The notes: generated by a model not told the origin, from the letters alone. A DNA stretch of 64,000 bases from Limnohabitans sp. MMS-10A-192 (GCF_003063335.1 NZ_NERX01000008.1:62001-126000), one strand, 5' to 3'; positions 46,623-57,459 are shown, numbered from the stretch's first letter. Numbers and translations: made by a program.

Positions 46623-47546
46623 TCACAGGCCGGTGCGTTGCCAGAACTCGGCTTGACCGTAGTTTTGTTTGAGGTGATCGATCCACAGGCGCACCCGCAA
46701 AGGCAAATGCTTGCGCTGTGGGAATACCACGTAGATGCCGTTGGGCGGTGCGGCAAAGTCCTCCAGCACCGCCACCAACTGGCCAGCCTGAATTTCGGCC
46801 TCGACCTCCCAGGTGCTGCGCCAGGCGATGCCGTAACCGGCCAGACACCAGTCGTGCAGCACCTGACCGTCCGAGCAGTCCAGTGGGCCGCCGGGGCGCA
46901 GATGGATCACCTCGCTGCTGCCGCCCTCGGTGCGAAAGGCCCAGCCCCGGGTTTGCGAAGCGTCGCTCGACAAGGTCAGGCAGTCGTGGTGCAGCAAATC
47001 GGATGGTTGCTGCGGTGTGCCGCGCCGTGCCAAGTAGGCTGGTGTGGCCACGCACAAGCGGCGGTTGTCGGCCATGCGCACACTGACCAAAGACGAGTCG
47101 GGCAAATCGCCCACGCGCACGGCGCAGTCAAAGCCTTCGCCCGCCAGGTCCACCACGCGGTCCGACAGGTTCAGCGAGATCGTCACATCGGGGTGCAGTT
47201 CGCGGAACTTGGGCACCAGCGGCGCCACATGCCGCCGCCCAAAGCCCGCAGGGGCCGTGATGCGCAAATGCCCGCTGGCCTTGACGCCACCGGCCGAGAC
47301 ACTGGCTTCGGCATTGGCCACGTCTGAGAGTAGGCGCTGACAATCTTCCAGAAAGGCGCTGCCCTCGTGCGTGAGGGTGATGCGCCGCGTGGTGCGCACC
47401 AGCAGCTTCACGCCCAGGTGCTCCTCCAGCGCGTCCAGCCTGCGCCCAATGATGGCCGGGGCCACGCCCTCGCCGCGGGCGGCGGCCGTCAGGCTGCCCT
47501 TGGTGGCAACCGAGACAAAGGTGTCGAACGCTTTGAGCTTGTCCAT
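46623..47546 (-). CDS. LysR-family transcriptional regulator
   Basis: A 307-residue regulator with an N-terminal winged helix ([20 protein letters not shown] to [14 protein letters not shown], residues 1-60). The ligand-binding domain (about 90-300) includes [20 protein letters not shown], typical of the CrgA/AaeR-like subgroup. It is divergent from glcB with 183 bp between, so it may regulate malate synthase; this is inference from arrangement only. Confidence 0.93.
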   Translation of the reverse strand: MDKLKAFDTFVSVATKGSLTAAARGEGVAPAIIGRRLDALEEHLGVKLLVRTTRRITLTHEGSAFLEDCQRLLSDVANAEASVSAGGVKASGHLRITAPAGFGRRHVAPLVPKFRELHPDVTISLNLSDRVVDLAGEGFDCAVRVGDLPDSSLVSVRMADNRRLCVATPAYLARRGTPQQPSDLLHHDCLTLSSDASQTRGWAFRTEGGSSEVIHLRPGGPLDCSDGQVLHDWCLAGYGIAWRSTWEVEAEIQAGQLVAVLEDFAAPPNGIYVVFPQRKHLPLRVRLWIDHLKQNYGQAEFWQRTGL

Positions 47547-47729
47547 GGGGGCAATTATGCTTTTTTGCCGGATATTTGTGCAAAAAAGTCACGGGTTAAT
47601 GAATTTTTGCCGTCTTTATCCGCATCGAAACTTAGAATAAAGTCCTTCCCATGCTGCAAAGTCTTTCGCGCCCAAGCGCGCAGGGTTGGCAGTGCGCCCG
47701 AATTCCTTTTTTCAACATCCGAGGTTCCC

Positions 47730-49961
47730 ATGACCGAACGCACCGCGATTCACAAGCTGCAAGTGGCCAATCCTTTGCTGAGCTTCATCAACGACACCCT
47801 GTTGCCCGCCACTGGCGTGGACAAGGACAAGTTCTGGGCTGGCTTTGACAGCATCGTGGCCGATTTGGCCCCCAAGAACATCGCCCTGCTGGCCGAGCGT
47901 GACCGCATCCAGACCGCCATGGACGAGTGGCACACCGCCAACCCCGGCCCCGTGCCCGCTGGCAAGGCCATGAAGGCTTACCGCAAATACCTGAGCCAAA
48001 TCGGTTACCTGGTGCCCGAGCCACGCAACGCCCAAGCCACCACCGCCAACGTGGACGCTGAGTTGGCCAAGCTCGCAGGCCCCCAACTGGTGGTGCCGAT
48101 CTTGAACGCCCGCTACGCCCTGAACGCCGCCAACGCCCGTTGGGGCAGTTTGTATGACGCGCTGTACGGCACAGACGCCATCAGCGAAGCCGACGGCTGC
48201 GAAAAAGGCACGGGCTACAACCCCAAGCGCGGCGCCAAAGTCATCGACTACTGCCGCAACGTGCTCGACCGCTGCGCACCGCTGAAGACCGGCTCGCACG
48301 TGGGCAGCAAGGGCTACATCGTCAAAGCCGGCAAGCTGGTGGTGACCCTGGCCAATGGCAAAAACTCCACCTTGGCCGATGCCAAGCAATTCGTGGGTTA
48401 CACCGGCGATGCCAAGGCACCTGCCTCGGTGCTGTTTGTGCACAACGGCCTGCACCTCGACCTGCAAATCAACAAGACCACTGCGATTGGCAAGACCGAC
48501 CCCGCTGGCGTGTCCGACCTGATCGCTGAAAGCGCGCTGTCCACCATCCTCGACCTGGAAGATTCCGTGGCCGCTGTGGACGCCGACGACAAAGTGCTGG
48601 CCTATGCCAACTGGCTGGGCATCTTGCAAGGCAGCCTGAGCGAAGAAGTGCAAAAGGGCGGCAAGACGTTCACCCGCACCATGAACGGTGACCGCGAGTA
48701 CACCAAGCCCACAGGCAAAGGCACCGTCAAACTGCACGGTCGCTCGCTCATGTTCGTGCGCAACGTCGGTCACCTGATGACCAACCCCGCCATCCTCTAC
48801 AAAGCCGCTGACGGCAGCATGAAAGAGATTCCTGAAGGCATTCTGGACGCCATGGTCACCGTGACCTGCGCCCTGGTGGACTTGCAGAAAAAGTCTTCGC
48901 ACCCGCTGCGCAACAGCCGCACCGGCAGCGTCTACATCGTCAAGCCCAAGATGCACGGCCCCGCCGAAGTGGCGTTTGCCGACGAACTGTTTGGCCGCGT
49001 GGAAAAAGTCATCGGCATGAAGCCTTCCACCGTGAAGCTGGGCATCATGGACGAAGAGCGCCGCACCAGCGCCAACCTGAAAGCCTGTATCGCCGCTGCC
49101 AAGAGCCGCGTGGCCTTCATCAACACCGGCTTCCTGGACCGCACCGGCGACGAAATGCACACCTGCATGTTGGCCGGTCCTGTCATGCGCAAGGGCGACA
49201 TCAAGAACAGCACCTGGCTGGGTGCCTACGAGAAGAACAACGTCAACGTGGGCCTGGCCTGCGGCCTGCGCGGACGTGCCCAGATCGGCAAAGGCATGTG
49301 GGCCATGCCCGACCTGATGGCCGACATGCTCAAAGCCAAGATCGGTCACCCCATGGCCGGTGCCAACACCGCCTGGGTGCCCAGCCCCACCGCTGCCACG
49401 CTGCACGCCATGCACTACCACCAAGTGGACGTGCCTGCGCTGCAAAAGCAGATGGAAAAAGCCGTGGCCAAGCAAGACCCGAAACAACTGCGCGAAGACA
49501 CCCTCAACGCCTTGCTGCAGTTCCCCGTGGTGGCCAAAGACGCCGCCAACTGGTCTGAAGAAGACAAGCAAAAGGAACTCGACAACAACGCCCAAGGCAT
49601 CTTGGGTTATGTGGTGCGCTGGGTGGACCAAGGCGTGGGCTGCTCCAAGGTGCCCGACATCAACGGCGTGGGCCTGATGGAAGACCGCGCCACGCTGCGC
49701 ATCTCCAGCCAGCACATGGCCAACTGGTTGCACCACGGTGTCGTGACCGAAAAGCAAGTCAAAGCCACCATGGAGCGCATGGCGGCTGTGGTGGACGCGC
49801 AAAACGCGGGCGACGTGGCTTACCAGCCCATGGCGGGCAACTTCGCCAAGTCGGCCGCCTACAAAGCCGCTTGCGATCTGGTCTTCAAGGGCAAGGCGCA
49901 ACCTTCCGGTTACACCGAGCCATTGCTGCACGCTTGGCGTTTGAAGGTCAAGGCGGCCTGA
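47730..49961 (+). CDS. glcB: Malate synthase G
   Basis: A 743-residue enzyme condensing glyoxylate with acetyl-CoA to malate, the last step of the glyoxylate shunt and of glycolate use. Family landmarks are [37 protein letters not shown], the arginine-bearing [16 protein letters not shown], and the catalytic C-terminal part with [20 protein letters not shown]. The long frame starts upstream, but ATG 47730 ([17 protein letters not shown]) has an upstream gagg site and gives normal G-form length. Confidence 0.97.
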   Translation: MTERTAIHKLQVANPLLSFINDTLLPATGVDKDKFWAGFDSIVADLAPKNIALLAERDRIQTAMDEWHTANPGPVPAGKAMKAYRKYLSQIGYLVPEPRNAQATTANVDAELAKLAGPQLVVPILNARYALNAANARWGSLYDALYGTDAISEADGCEKGTGYNPKRGAKVIDYCRNVLDRCAPLKTGSHVGSKGYIVKAGKLVVTLANGKNSTLADAKQFVGYTGDAKAPASVLFVHNGLHLDLQINKTTAIGKTDPAGVSDLIAESALSTILDLEDSVAAVDADDKVLAYANWLGILQGSLSEEVQKGGKTFTRTMNGDREYTKPTGKGTVKLHGRSLMFVRNVGHLMTNPAILYKAADGSMKEIPEGILDAMVTVTCALVDLQKKSSHPLRNSRTGSVYIVKPKMHGPAEVAFADELFGRVEKVIGMKPSTVKLGIMDEERRTSANLKACIAAAKSRVAFINTGFLDRTGDEMHTCMLAGPVMRKGDIKNSTWLGAYEKNNVNVGLACGLRGRAQIGKGMWAMPDLMADMLKAKIGHPMAGANTAWVPSPTAATLHAMHYHQVDVPALQKQMEKAVAKQDPKQLREDTLNALLQFPVVAKDAANWSEEDKQKELDNNAQGILGYVVRWVDQGVGCSKVPDINGVGLMEDRATLRISSQHMANWLHHGVVTEKQVKATMERMAAVVDAQNAGDVAYQPMAGNFAKSAAYKAACDLVFKGKAQPSGYTEPLLHAWRLKVKAA

Positions 49962-49970
49962 TCGGTCCGC

Positions 49971-49997
49971 TCATGCCGGACGGGTTCCGGCATCTGT
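49971..49997. repeat. Palindrome of the ccgg repeat family
   Basis: ctcatgccggacgggttccg followed by gcatctg, a single diverged copy of the second repeat family, directly after glcB. Confidence 0.7.
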
Positions 49998-49998
49998 G

Positions 49999-50025
49999 AA
50001 AACGGCTCCCTCGGGAGTCGTTTTT
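49999..50025 (+). terminator. Terminator after glcB
   Basis: aaaacggctcc-ctc-gg followed by gagtcgttttt forms a stem with one G-T wobble and ends in a T run, directly behind the repeat. Confidence 0.75.
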
Positions 50026-50183
50026 CGTTGGCGCTTGAGCAGGCCATCTCCCAGACTTTGGGGCATGCATAAGCAGCCCCAAGGGCAAAAGCAGACGAGG
50101 CATGGGTTCAAATCGAAGATGCTATGGAACCTGCTGTAATAGGGTGCATGACCCCCATTTCAAACTCCACCTCCAAGGACCGC

Positions 50184-50414
50184 ATGCGCTGGATTGACCG
50201 AATCCCGCTGCTTTGGCTGGCGCTGATTGCGGTTTATCTCGCTGTCGCCCCTTTTGTGCCAGAGCCTCATCTGAGTGAGAAATGGCGCATGTTGTTTCAA
50301 GGCACGCTGAGTCGGCCGATCGATATTTTTGATTTGTTCTTGCACACCACGCCGCTCGTGTTGTTGGCTGTGCGGCTGTGGCGCGATGCGCAGCGCCGCC
50401 AGAACAAAAACTGA
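50184..50414 (+). CDS. Small two-helix membrane protein, 76 aa
   Basis: A 76-residue protein, MRWIDRIPLLWLALIAVYLA and so on, with two hydrophobic helices (about 8-22 and 52-66) around a charged loop (PEPHLSEKWRMLFQG). ATG 50184 has an aagga site 4 bp upstream; earlier in-frame ATGs at 50124 and 50148 have none. I recognise no function, though similar RPxDIFDLxLH proteins are common in Comamonadaceae. It precedes the CWC gene by 77 bp. Confidence 0.75.
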   Translation: MRWIDRIPLLWLALIAVYLAVAPFVPEPHLSEKWRMLFQGTLSRPIDIFDLFLHTTPLVLLAVRLWRDAQRRQNKN

Positions 50415-50491
50415 AACGCCTGTTGACCTGGCCTGGGTCCAAGGTCGCACCAAAGACCTAAACTTGATGCTTTACCGCCACCACCCTTGCC

Positions 50492-50710
50492 ATGAGCGTT
50501 TGTTCCACCGTTGACCCTTGCCTTTGCCCCCTGTGCGGGCAAGCCAACCGCTGCGCCATGGAAGCACCGGCCCATGAACAGGCGCAGGCGGCTTGCTGGT
50601 GCACCCGTGAACAATTCAGCGCGGCCTTGCTGCGGCAAATTCCAGATGCAGCCAAAGGCAAAGCTTGCATCTGCCAGGCCTGCGTCCAGAAAGCAGCGCA
50701 AGCGACATGA
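50492..50710 (+). CDS. Cysteine-rich CWC family protein
   Basis: A 72-residue protein with CPLCGQANRCAM, ACWCTREQF and CICQACVQK: eight cysteines in metal-binding spacing, with the name-giving CWC triplet. It probably binds zinc or iron-sulfur; its role is unknown. The stop overlaps the MFS gene by 4 bp. Confidence 0.93.
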   Translation: MSVCSTVDPCLCPLCGQANRCAMEAPAHEQAQAACWCTREQFSAALLRQIPDAAKGKACICQACVQKAAQAT

Positions 50711-52191
50711 GTCAAGACCCGCACAGCCTGCAGGCCCTCAAGGTCCGTTATGGCGAGCGCCACCGCTGGCTGCTGCTCTTGTCGGTGATGCTGGGCACCA
50801 TGGCCTCGGTCATGTCGTCCACCATCATGAACGTGGCCATCCCCGACATGAGCCAGCATTTCACGCTGGGCCAGACGCGGGTGCAGTGGGTCAGCTCGGG
50901 CTTCATGGTGGCCATGACCGTGTCCATGCTGACCACGCCCTGGTTGCTCTCGCGCTTTGGTTACCGCCGCACCTACGAAATTTGCATGCTCATGCTGTTG
51001 GGCGGCGGCATCGCGGGCGGCTTGGCCGACGATTACAGCTGGGTGCTGGTGGCGCGCATTGTGGAAGGCTTGGCCGCCGGTGTGGTGCAGCCGATCCCGG
51101 TGATCATCATCATGAACGCCTTCGCCCCCGAAGAGCGCGGCCGCGCCAGTGGCCTGTTTGGTACAGGCGTGGTGTTGGCCCCTGCCATCGGCCCGAGCGT
51201 GGGCGGTTTGCTGGTCGATGCCTTTGGCTGGCGCTCCATCTTTTTCATGGTCGTACCGCTGGCGCTGGCCGCGCTGTGGCTGGCGCGGCGCTACGTGCCC
51301 ACCACCGCACCCGGCGGCGTGCAGGCCAATGCTGCCTCGGGCCGCCTGGACTGGTGGGGCCTGTTGATGGCGTTGCTGGGCACGGTGCTCTTGCTCAATG
51401 GCATGGTCACCTGGCGCGAATCGGGCACCGCGCAGGGCCTGCCTTTGCTGCTGGGCGCCGCCCTCATGGCCGCATGCTTTGTGGCTTGGCAAATGCGTTT
51501 GCAGCGGCGCTTTCAGCACCACGCCACCGGCGCACAGGCGCCCTTGATGGACTTGCGCGTGTTCACCCACCGCAGTTTCCTGATGGGGTCTTTGGTGGCC
51601 GTGACCTATGGCACCGCGCTGTTTGGCTCCACTTATCTGCTGCCGGTGTTCATGCAAAGCGGCCTGGGTTTGTCGGCCTCGTATGTGGGCTCGGCCCTGT
51701 TGCCTGCGGGCTTCATGTTGGCCATCACCATCACCTTGGTGGGGCGCTGGGCCGACCGCACCGACAAACGGTATTTGGTGTTGGTGGGCCTGGTGCTGTT
51801 GACGTGCTCGTTTGCACTCATGAGCACGGTCGACCCGGACCGGGGCTTGCTGGCCCTGTGGTTGTGGACCATCGTGGGCCGCATCGGCCTGGGCTTCATC
51901 TTGCCTTCGCTCAACCTCGGGGCCATGCAAGGCATCCCGGCGCACCTGATCCCGCAGGGGGCCAGTGTGGTCAATTTTTTGCGCATGCTCGGCGGCGCAG
52001 CCGGTGTCAGCCTGTGCGCCATCGTGCTGGAGTGGCGGCTGGGCGCCATGGGCGTGGCTTTGCTCGGCGCTGGCGATGCCCATGCCCGCTTGCAGGCCTT
52101 CCACCACACCTTCTGGTTTTTGGCGGTGCTCACCGCGCTGGCCATCATCCCGGCCTGGCTCATGTCCGCGCCCGCCCACAAGAAAGACTGA
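50707..52191 (+). CDS. MFS exporter, DHA2/EmrB type
   Basis: A 494-residue transporter with about 14 membrane helices, as in EmrB/QacA drug:proton antiporters. Motifs are MSSTIMNVAIPDMSQHFTLG in helix 1, RFGYRRTYE (motif A), and GLFGTGVVLAPAIGPSVGGL (motif C of exporters). The ATG overlaps the CWC stop by 4 bp. No HlyD-type EmrA partner is adjacent; the substrate is unknown. Confidence 0.93.
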   Translation: MSQDPHSLQALKVRYGERHRWLLLLSVMLGTMASVMSSTIMNVAIPDMSQHFTLGQTRVQWVSSGFMVAMTVSMLTTPWLLSRFGYRRTYEICMLMLLGGGIAGGLADDYSWVLVARIVEGLAAGVVQPIPVIIIMNAFAPEERGRASGLFGTGVVLAPAIGPSVGGLLVDAFGWRSIFFMVVPLALAALWLARRYVPTTAPGGVQANAASGRLDWWGLLMALLGTVLLLNGMVTWRESGTAQGLPLLLGAALMAACFVAWQMRLQRRFQHHATGAQAPLMDLRVFTHRSFLMGSLVAVTYGTALFGSTYLLPVFMQSGLGLSASYVGSALLPAGFMLAITITLVGRWADRTDKRYLVLVGLVLLTCSFALMSTVDPDRGLLALWLWTIVGRIGLGFILPSLNLGAMQGIPAHLIPQGASVVNFLRMLGGAAGVSLCAIVLEWRLGAMGVALLGAGDAHARLQAFHHTFWFLAVLTALAIIPAWLMSAPAHKKD

Positions 52192-52194
52192 CCC

Positions 52195-52962
52195 ATGTGC
52201 CAACTGCTCGGCATGAACTGCAACACCCCGACCGATGTGACCTTCAGCTTCAGCGGCTTTGCGCAGCGCGGCGGCGTGACCGACCACCACAGCGACGGCT
52301 GGGGCATCGCGTTTTTTGAAGGGCGCGGCGTGCGCCACATGGTGGACCACCAAAGCGCCAGCACCTCGCCGGTGGCCGAGCTGGTGCGCCGCTACCCGAT
52401 CAAAAGCACCAACGTCATCGCCCACATCCGCAAAGCCACGCAAGGCGAGGTGAGCCTGGAAAACTGCCACCCCTTTGTGCGCGAACTGTGGGGTCGCTAC
52501 TGGGTGTTTGCGCACAACGGCAACCTGGTCAATTTCGAGCCGCGCCTGCACGGCAACTTCAAACCCGTGGGCCAGACCGACAGCGAGCGCGCCTTTTGCT
52601 GGCTCATGCAAGAGCTGGCCAAGTCACACGCCAGCGTGCCCAGCGTGCAAGAGCTGTCGCTCACGCTGCGCGAACTGGTGCCGCACATCGCCAAGCACGG
52701 CACCTTCAACTTTTTGCTGTCCAACGGCCAGGCCTTGTGGGCGCATGCCAGCACGCAGCTGCACTATGTGCTGCGCCGCCACCCCTTCAGCCAAGCCACC
52801 TTGAGCGACGAAGACCTGAGCGTGAACTTTGCCGAACACACCCGCGAGACCGACCGCGTGGCCGTGGTCGTTACGCAGCCACTGACCACCAACGAGGCAT
52901 GGGTGGCCTTCGAGCCGGGACGGGTTTACACGTTTGAAGACGGTGACGTGTCTGGCACTTGA
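52195..52962 (+). CDS. Class II glutamine amidotransferase (YafJ-like)
   Basis: A 255-residue Ntn-type amidotransferase domain with the N-terminal catalytic cysteine after the initiator Met (MCQLLGMNC). It also has HHSDGWGIAFFEG, the ammonia-site IRKATQGEVSLENCHPF and FAHNGNL. No synthetase domain is attached, so it is a stand-alone YafJ-type protein of unknown acceptor. It starts 3 bp after the MFS gene. Confidence 0.93.
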   Translation: MCQLLGMNCNTPTDVTFSFSGFAQRGGVTDHHSDGWGIAFFEGRGVRHMVDHQSASTSPVAELVRRYPIKSTNVIAHIRKATQGEVSLENCHPFVRELWGRYWVFAHNGNLVNFEPRLHGNFKPVGQTDSERAFCWLMQELAKSHASVPSVQELSLTLRELVPHIAKHGTFNFLLSNGQALWAHASTQLHYVLRRHPFSQATLSDEDLSVNFAEHTRETDRVAVVVTQPLTTNEAWVAFEPGRVYTFEDGDVSGT

Positions 52963-52991
52963 GCCGTGCCCTCCCTGTGGACCTTGCGACT

Positions 52992-54335
52992 TCATCGAAA
53001 GTACGCGGCAATCTGCTCCATGTCTTGTTCGTCAACCAGTCCGGTGTGTGCTTTGATACGCAGCCAAGCTTGCAAATAACTCAGGCGTGCTTGTGCTTGA
53101 TCTTTCTTGACCGTATGCAGTTGCTGCATCGCATTGAGCAAGTCTGCATTGACGCGTTGTCCGCCCGTGATGCTTTTTCGAACGGCGATGACCAGGTTCT
53201 CCGCGGAATCCACCGCTTCTTTCAACGCTTCGATCCGCGTCCCACCCGTTCGGATTTGATTGAATTGCTTGCGCAAATCCACCATCACCTCATTGATCTT
53301 GGCGTTGAGCAAAGCCTGTGATTTTTCGTAGTTGGCTGCTGTTTGTTGCGATGTCGCAGAAACAGCCCCGCCACTGTACAAAGGCAGGGTCAATTGCACC
53401 CCTGTACTTTGATTGTTCAGCCGCTGATTGATCGTATTGACAGTCTCTGACAGGCTGCGGCTGACGCTGGCGACGAGATCCAGTCGCGGCAAATGTCCTG
53501 CACGGCTTCGCTCCATGTCTTGTCGGGCGGCCTCCATCGCATGACGCAGGGCCCGAATGTCGGGGTTGTTGTCGTGTGCCAGTTGTTGCCATTCTTCGAT
53601 CGTTGCAGGCAGCAGCGGCCGTAATGTGAAGTCTTGCCTTGGGCCGCGCATGTTTTCAAATTCAGAACGAACTTCATCACCGGCTATGCCCTCAAGCTGT
53701 CGCTGTGCAAAGTCCAGCGATGCTTGTGCTTCCAAAAACTGGGCCTCTGAAATCAGATACCGAGAGCGTGTCTCCAGAACATCGGTGCGTGTGCTCTCGC
53801 CTTTTTTCCACATGGCCTCATTGGCCTTCATCACTTCGCGCAAAGAATTCAATTCAGCCTGAGTCAGCGCCACCTGCTCTTTGGTAAACAGCACATTGGC
53901 GTAAGCCTCCATCAGTCGAATGGCCAGGGCATTGGCTTGAACATCAAAAGTCGCCAGGCTTTGGCTCGTCTGAGCTACGCCTTGTCTGTAGCGTGCCAAA
54001 CCCTCGAAATTCACCAAAGGCTGACGCAGGGAAAGCACGTTCGACTGGCTTCTGTAGTCGGGGCTGTCTGTGACCGATTTGCCCAAAATGTCCTGTGTTC
54101 GGGTCAATTTGTTTTGACTGTCGCTGTATGACCACTGAAGGACCGGCAGCAAATTGGACCGGCCAATTTCTTGGTATTGCAGGCCGGCATCACGTTCACG
54201 CAAAGCCGCTTGAAATTGCGCGTCGTTTTGCAAAGCCGCTTGATATGCACGCACCAAATCGAGTGACCATGCAGAGCACGTCGCGGCCATGCCTATGAAA
54301 GCAGCCGAGGCTAAAAAGGTTTTCCTCATGCTCAC
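52992..54335 (-). CDS. TolC-family outer-membrane channel, second system
   Basis: A 447-residue outer-membrane factor with a signal peptide (FLASAAFIGMAATCSA) and the long-helix pattern of TolC (LDLVRAYQAALQNDAQFQAA; GLQYQEIGRSNLLPVLQWSY; GGAVSATSQQTAANYEKSQA). It is the last gene of a three-gene type I secretion operon. Its start overlaps the adaptor stop by 4 bp. Confidence 0.93.
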   Translation of the reverse strand: MSMRKTFLASAAFIGMAATCSAWSLDLVRAYQAALQNDAQFQAALRERDAGLQYQEIGRSNLLPVLQWSYSDSQNKLTRTQDILGKSVTDSPDYRSQSNVLSLRQPLVNFEGLARYRQGVAQTSQSLATFDVQANALAIRLMEAYANVLFTKEQVALTQAELNSLREVMKANEAMWKKGESTRTDVLETRSRYLISEAQFLEAQASLDFAQRQLEGIAGDEVRSEFENMRGPRQDFTLRPLLPATIEEWQQLAHDNNPDIRALRHAMEAARQDMERSRAGHLPRLDLVASVSRSLSETVNTINQRLNNQSTGVQLTLPLYSGGAVSATSQQTAANYEKSQALLNAKINEVMVDLRKQFNQIRTGGTRIEALKEAVDSAENLVIAVRKSITGGQRVNADLLNAMQQLHTVKKDQAQARLSYLQAWLRIKAHTGLVDEQDMEQIAAYFR

Positions 54336-55699
54336 TCCTCACGCAGCGCAGAGTGAACGCGGTCCAAAATGGGGCGGATCAAGTAATTGAGCATCGTACG
54401 CTCGCCGGTCTTGACGAATACCTCAACCGGCATGCCGGGACGAACTTTTTCATCCCGCAAACGAACGATGCCTGCGGCGGTCGCCTCGGCATACAACTTG
54501 AAGTAAGGCGCGCCGGTTTTTTCATCCGTCAATCGGTCTGCGGAAACCTTCGTGACAACGCCAGCGATGTGAGGCGTCTTGCGCTGGTTGAAAGCAGTGA
54601 ACATCAGCTCAACAGGCAATTCGGGTTTGACCTTGTCTATCAGATGGACAGGCACCTGGCCTTCAATTTCCAAACGTGCATCTTGAGGAACCACATCCAT
54701 GATGCGAAAGCCAGGGCTGATGACTGCGCCAGGGGTGAACACTGACAAGGCCACAACAGCGCCATCTGCAGGAGACTTCACCTCGGTGTTGCTCAAAGCG
54801 AAATCGGCTGCAGCCAGGCGCTGGGCAGCACTTTCGGTGTCGCGTTGAATCTCGGTCAACTGCGATCGGACCTCTTTCTTGTATTCCTGCAGGCGCTGTT
54901 CCTTGCGCATGGTGACTTCCTGGATTTGCTTTTCCAGGCGACCAATGTTGCCAGTATCCTCGGCCAACGCGCCTTTGAGTTGAGCACTCTGCCGATCCAG
55001 TTCCAGCATCCGGTTGCGCGGCACATAGCCTTCGCTGGCCAATTCACGCATGTTGTTCAACTGCTCGTCCATCGTGATCAGTTGGCTGCGTTTTTCCTGG
55101 CGCGATTGCAGCAGGCCCTTGAGTTGAAATTCAACACCCTGAATCGATTGATCCATGCTGGCCAGTTCGCTTTGCAGCGCCGCGCGGCGGCTGGCAAACA
55201 ACTGCAATTGCAACTGCAGCAGGCTCGGCACACGGGGGTCGGCTTTGCTGGTGGCATCGCTGATCAGCATGTCTGGAAATTTAACGGCCGCAGCGCCCGT
55301 GTCTTCTGCTTTCAGCCGTGCCTCCATGGCGCGCCCTGTCAGCACCTGAAAGCGCATCATCTCCGCATCTGCTCGAGCTTGTGTCACATTCATGCGGGCC
55401 AGCACTTGGCCCACCTTGACCACATCGCCTTCACGCACCAGCACTTCGTCGACGATGCCCCCGGTCGGATGCTGCACAGACTTGCGGTTGCCAGCCACGA
55501 TCACCGTGCCTTGCACTTGCACACCTTGGTCAAGCGGAGCTATGGCCATCCAGCCCAGAGAGCCCAGAACGCCAGCCAGCACAATGATCCAGCCCCAGCG
55601 GCTGTAACTGCGTTCATCCAGAGGGCCGCCCGGCTCGGGTTTGGGGTTCACATCGGTCACTTCTGTGGCAGTAGGATTCGTCGGCATATTCATCTTCAT
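54332..55699 (-). CDS. Type I secretion adaptor (HlyD/PrtE family)
   Basis: A 455-residue membrane-fusion protein: cytoplasmic proline-rich start, one helix (WGWIIVLAGVLGSLGWMAIA, about 35-54), paired lipoyl half-motifs (VQHPTGGIVDEVLVREGDVV; SPADGAVVALSVFTPGAVI), a long coiled-coil between them and a C-terminal barrel (VRPGMPVEVFVKTGERTML). It is coupled by 4-bp overlaps to both neighbours. Confidence 0.95.
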   Translation of the reverse strand: MKMNMPTNPTATEVTDVNPKPEPGGPLDERSYSRWGWIIVLAGVLGSLGWMAIAPLDQGVQVQGTVIVAGNRKSVQHPTGGIVDEVLVREGDVVKVGQVLARMNVTQARADAEMMRFQVLTGRAMEARLKAEDTGAAAVKFPDMLISDATSKADPRVPSLLQLQLQLFASRRAALQSELASMDQSIQGVEFQLKGLLQSRQEKRSQLITMDEQLNNMRELASEGYVPRNRMLELDRQSAQLKGALAEDTGNIGRLEKQIQEVTMRKEQRLQEYKKEVRSQLTEIQRDTESAAQRLAAADFALSNTEVKSPADGAVVALSVFTPGAVISPGFRIMDVVPQDARLEIEGQVPVHLIDKVKPELPVELMFTAFNQRKTPHIAGVVTKVSADRLTDEKTGAPYFKLYAEATAAGIVRLRDEKVRPGMPVEVFVKTGERTMLNYLIRPILDRVHSALREE

Positions 55700-57432
55700 T
55701 GACCCTCTTGAGGCGCGGCTGGTGCTGCGCTGGCCTGTGCTTGTTGCTGTGCTTTGGCCATGGCTTCCATGACCTGTTGCGTCGGGCCGAAAGCCTGCAT
55801 CTGACCGTCACGGATGAACGCCAGCTTGGTGCTCAATGCCAGCACATTGGCGCGGTGCGAAATCAGCACCACCGTGCGTTTGTTTTCACGCAACCATTGC
55901 AAAGTTCGGCCCAAGGCGATGTCGCCGGCTTCGTCCAGATTCGAGTTCGGTTCGTCCAGCACAATCACAGGCGGTTGGCCATACAGGGCCCGAGCCAAGC
56001 CAATGCGCTGGCGTTGACCTGCCGAAAGACTGGCGCCATCGTCAGTCAACTCGGTGTCGTAACCTTTGGGGAAGCGCAAAATCATCTCGTGCACACCCGC
56101 CTGCTGTGCTGCCGCAATCACCTGTGTCGGATCGGTTTGGCCAAAGCGAGCGATGTTCTCGCCCACGGTGCCTGCGAACAACTCAATGTCTTGCGGCAGA
56201 TAGCCCAAGTAGGGGCCCAACAAATCCTTGTTCCACTGATGTATGTCGGCGCCATCCAAACGCACCTTGCCTAACTGAGGAGCCCACACGCCCACCAGTA
56301 GGCGTGCCAATGTGGACTTGCCCGAACCGCTGGGGCCAATCACCGCCAGCACATCGCCAGGCTCTAGGGCCATCGATACATTGTTCAGAACCGCCTGGCG
56401 TGTGCCGGGTGGGCCTGCAGTGACAGATTCCACGGACACTTTGCCCAGCGGTGCGGGCAATGGCATGCCAGTTTCTCTGGGAGGGTTGGCATCCAGCAAA
56501 GCCACCAGGCGTTCGCTCGCACTGCGCACGCCCGACCACTGTCGCCATACATTGATCAGCAATTCCACGGGCCCGAGCACTTTGCCCATCAAGATGGAGC
56601 CGGCAATCATCATGCCCGGACTCATCTCGCCAATGATGACCAAGTAGGCCCCCAAACCCAAGACCAGCGATTGCACTGACAAACGAACGAACCGGGTGGT
56701 CGCGCTGATCGTTCCCAGCTTTTCACTGACCTCTGCGTGCTGGTTCAAAAACTTCTCGTGCACCGCGTACCAGCGTGCGCGCAAACTGGGCAGCATGCCC
56801 ATTGCCTCGATCACCTCGGCATTGCGCAAGGTGTTGGTGGCCATGTTGCTGGACTGCACCTGCAGTTTGCTGGTCTCGCTCAATGGCGTGTGCGATACAC
56901 GTTCGTTGATCACTGCCAAAACCACCAACACGGCTGCACCACACAGAGCGAATACACCCACCCATACGTCAAAAATGAACAAGACGACCAGGTAGATCGG
57001 GAACCATGGCACATCCATGAAGGCAAACAGGCCGTTGCCCGTGACGAATTGCCGGATGGTGGCCAGATCGTTGAGTGACTGGCCCGCAGGTGATCCGACC
57101 TTTTTCAGGTTTTGCTCAAACGCAGCGGTATAGATCCGTTTGTTCAGTTCCAGATCAATCTTTGATCCGATCCGGATCACCATCAGGCTGCGCACGTACT
57201 CCAGAGCGCTGATGAATATAAAAAAGAACAGCATCAGCAAAGTCAGCATCAACAAAGTCATTTGATTGCCGCTGGGCAAGGCTCTGTCGTAAACCTGCAA
57301 CATGTAAATCGACGGCGTCAGCATCAGCAAATTGATCACCATGCTGAAGACCACCACTGTGCGCAACACACCTTTTTGGGCTTTGAGTGCCTCGCCTATC
57401 TCGCCCTTGCGAAGCTTTTCAAACACTGTCAT
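55696..57432 (-). CDS. Type I secretion permease/ATPase (PrtD family)
   Basis: A 578-residue half-transporter without an N-terminal C39 domain, as in PrtD/AprD exporters. The membrane domain covers residues 20-300. The ATPase has Walker A GPSGSGKST (366-374), signature LSAGQ (469-473) and Walker B VIVLDEP (489-495). It is the first gene of the operon and divergent from the giant adhesin, which is its likely cargo. It differs from the LapB-like transporter at 33-35 kb, so the two systems are not copies. Confidence 0.95.
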   Translation of the reverse strand: MTVFEKLRKGEIGEALKAQKGVLRTVVVFSMVINLLMLTPSIYMLQVYDRALPSGNQMTLLMLTLLMLFFFIFISALEYVRSLMVIRIGSKIDLELNKRIYTAAFEQNLKKVGSPAGQSLNDLATIRQFVTGNGLFAFMDVPWFPIYLVVLFIFDVWVGVFALCGAAVLVVLAVINERVSHTPLSETSKLQVQSSNMATNTLRNAEVIEAMGMLPSLRARWYAVHEKFLNQHAEVSEKLGTISATTRFVRLSVQSLVLGLGAYLVIIGEMSPGMMIAGSILMGKVLGPVELLINVWRQWSGVRSASERLVALLDANPPRETGMPLPAPLGKVSVESVTAGPPGTRQAVLNNVSMALEPGDVLAVIGPSGSGKSTLARLLVGVWAPQLGKVRLDGADIHQWNKDLLGPYLGYLPQDIELFAGTVGENIARFGQTDPTQVIAAAQQAGVHEMILRFPKGYDTELTDDGASLSAGQRQRIGLARALYGQPPVIVLDEPNSNLDEAGDIALGRTLQWLRENKRTVVLISHRANVLALSTKLAFIRDGQMQAFGPTQQVMEAMAKAQQQAQASAAPAAPQEGQ

Positions 57433-57459
57433 TGGATCCTCATTTTCGAAACATCATTC

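Noticed and set aside
47367..47729. Extended N-terminus of malate synthase
   Set aside because: It would overlap the LysR gene on the other strand and add residues absent from the family. ATG 47730 gives the normal length.
50458..52611. A 717-codon minus-strand frame over the MFS and amidotransferase genes
   Set aside because: His/Gln/Ala-rich shadow of GC-rich coding sequence; the plus-strand genes are clear family members.
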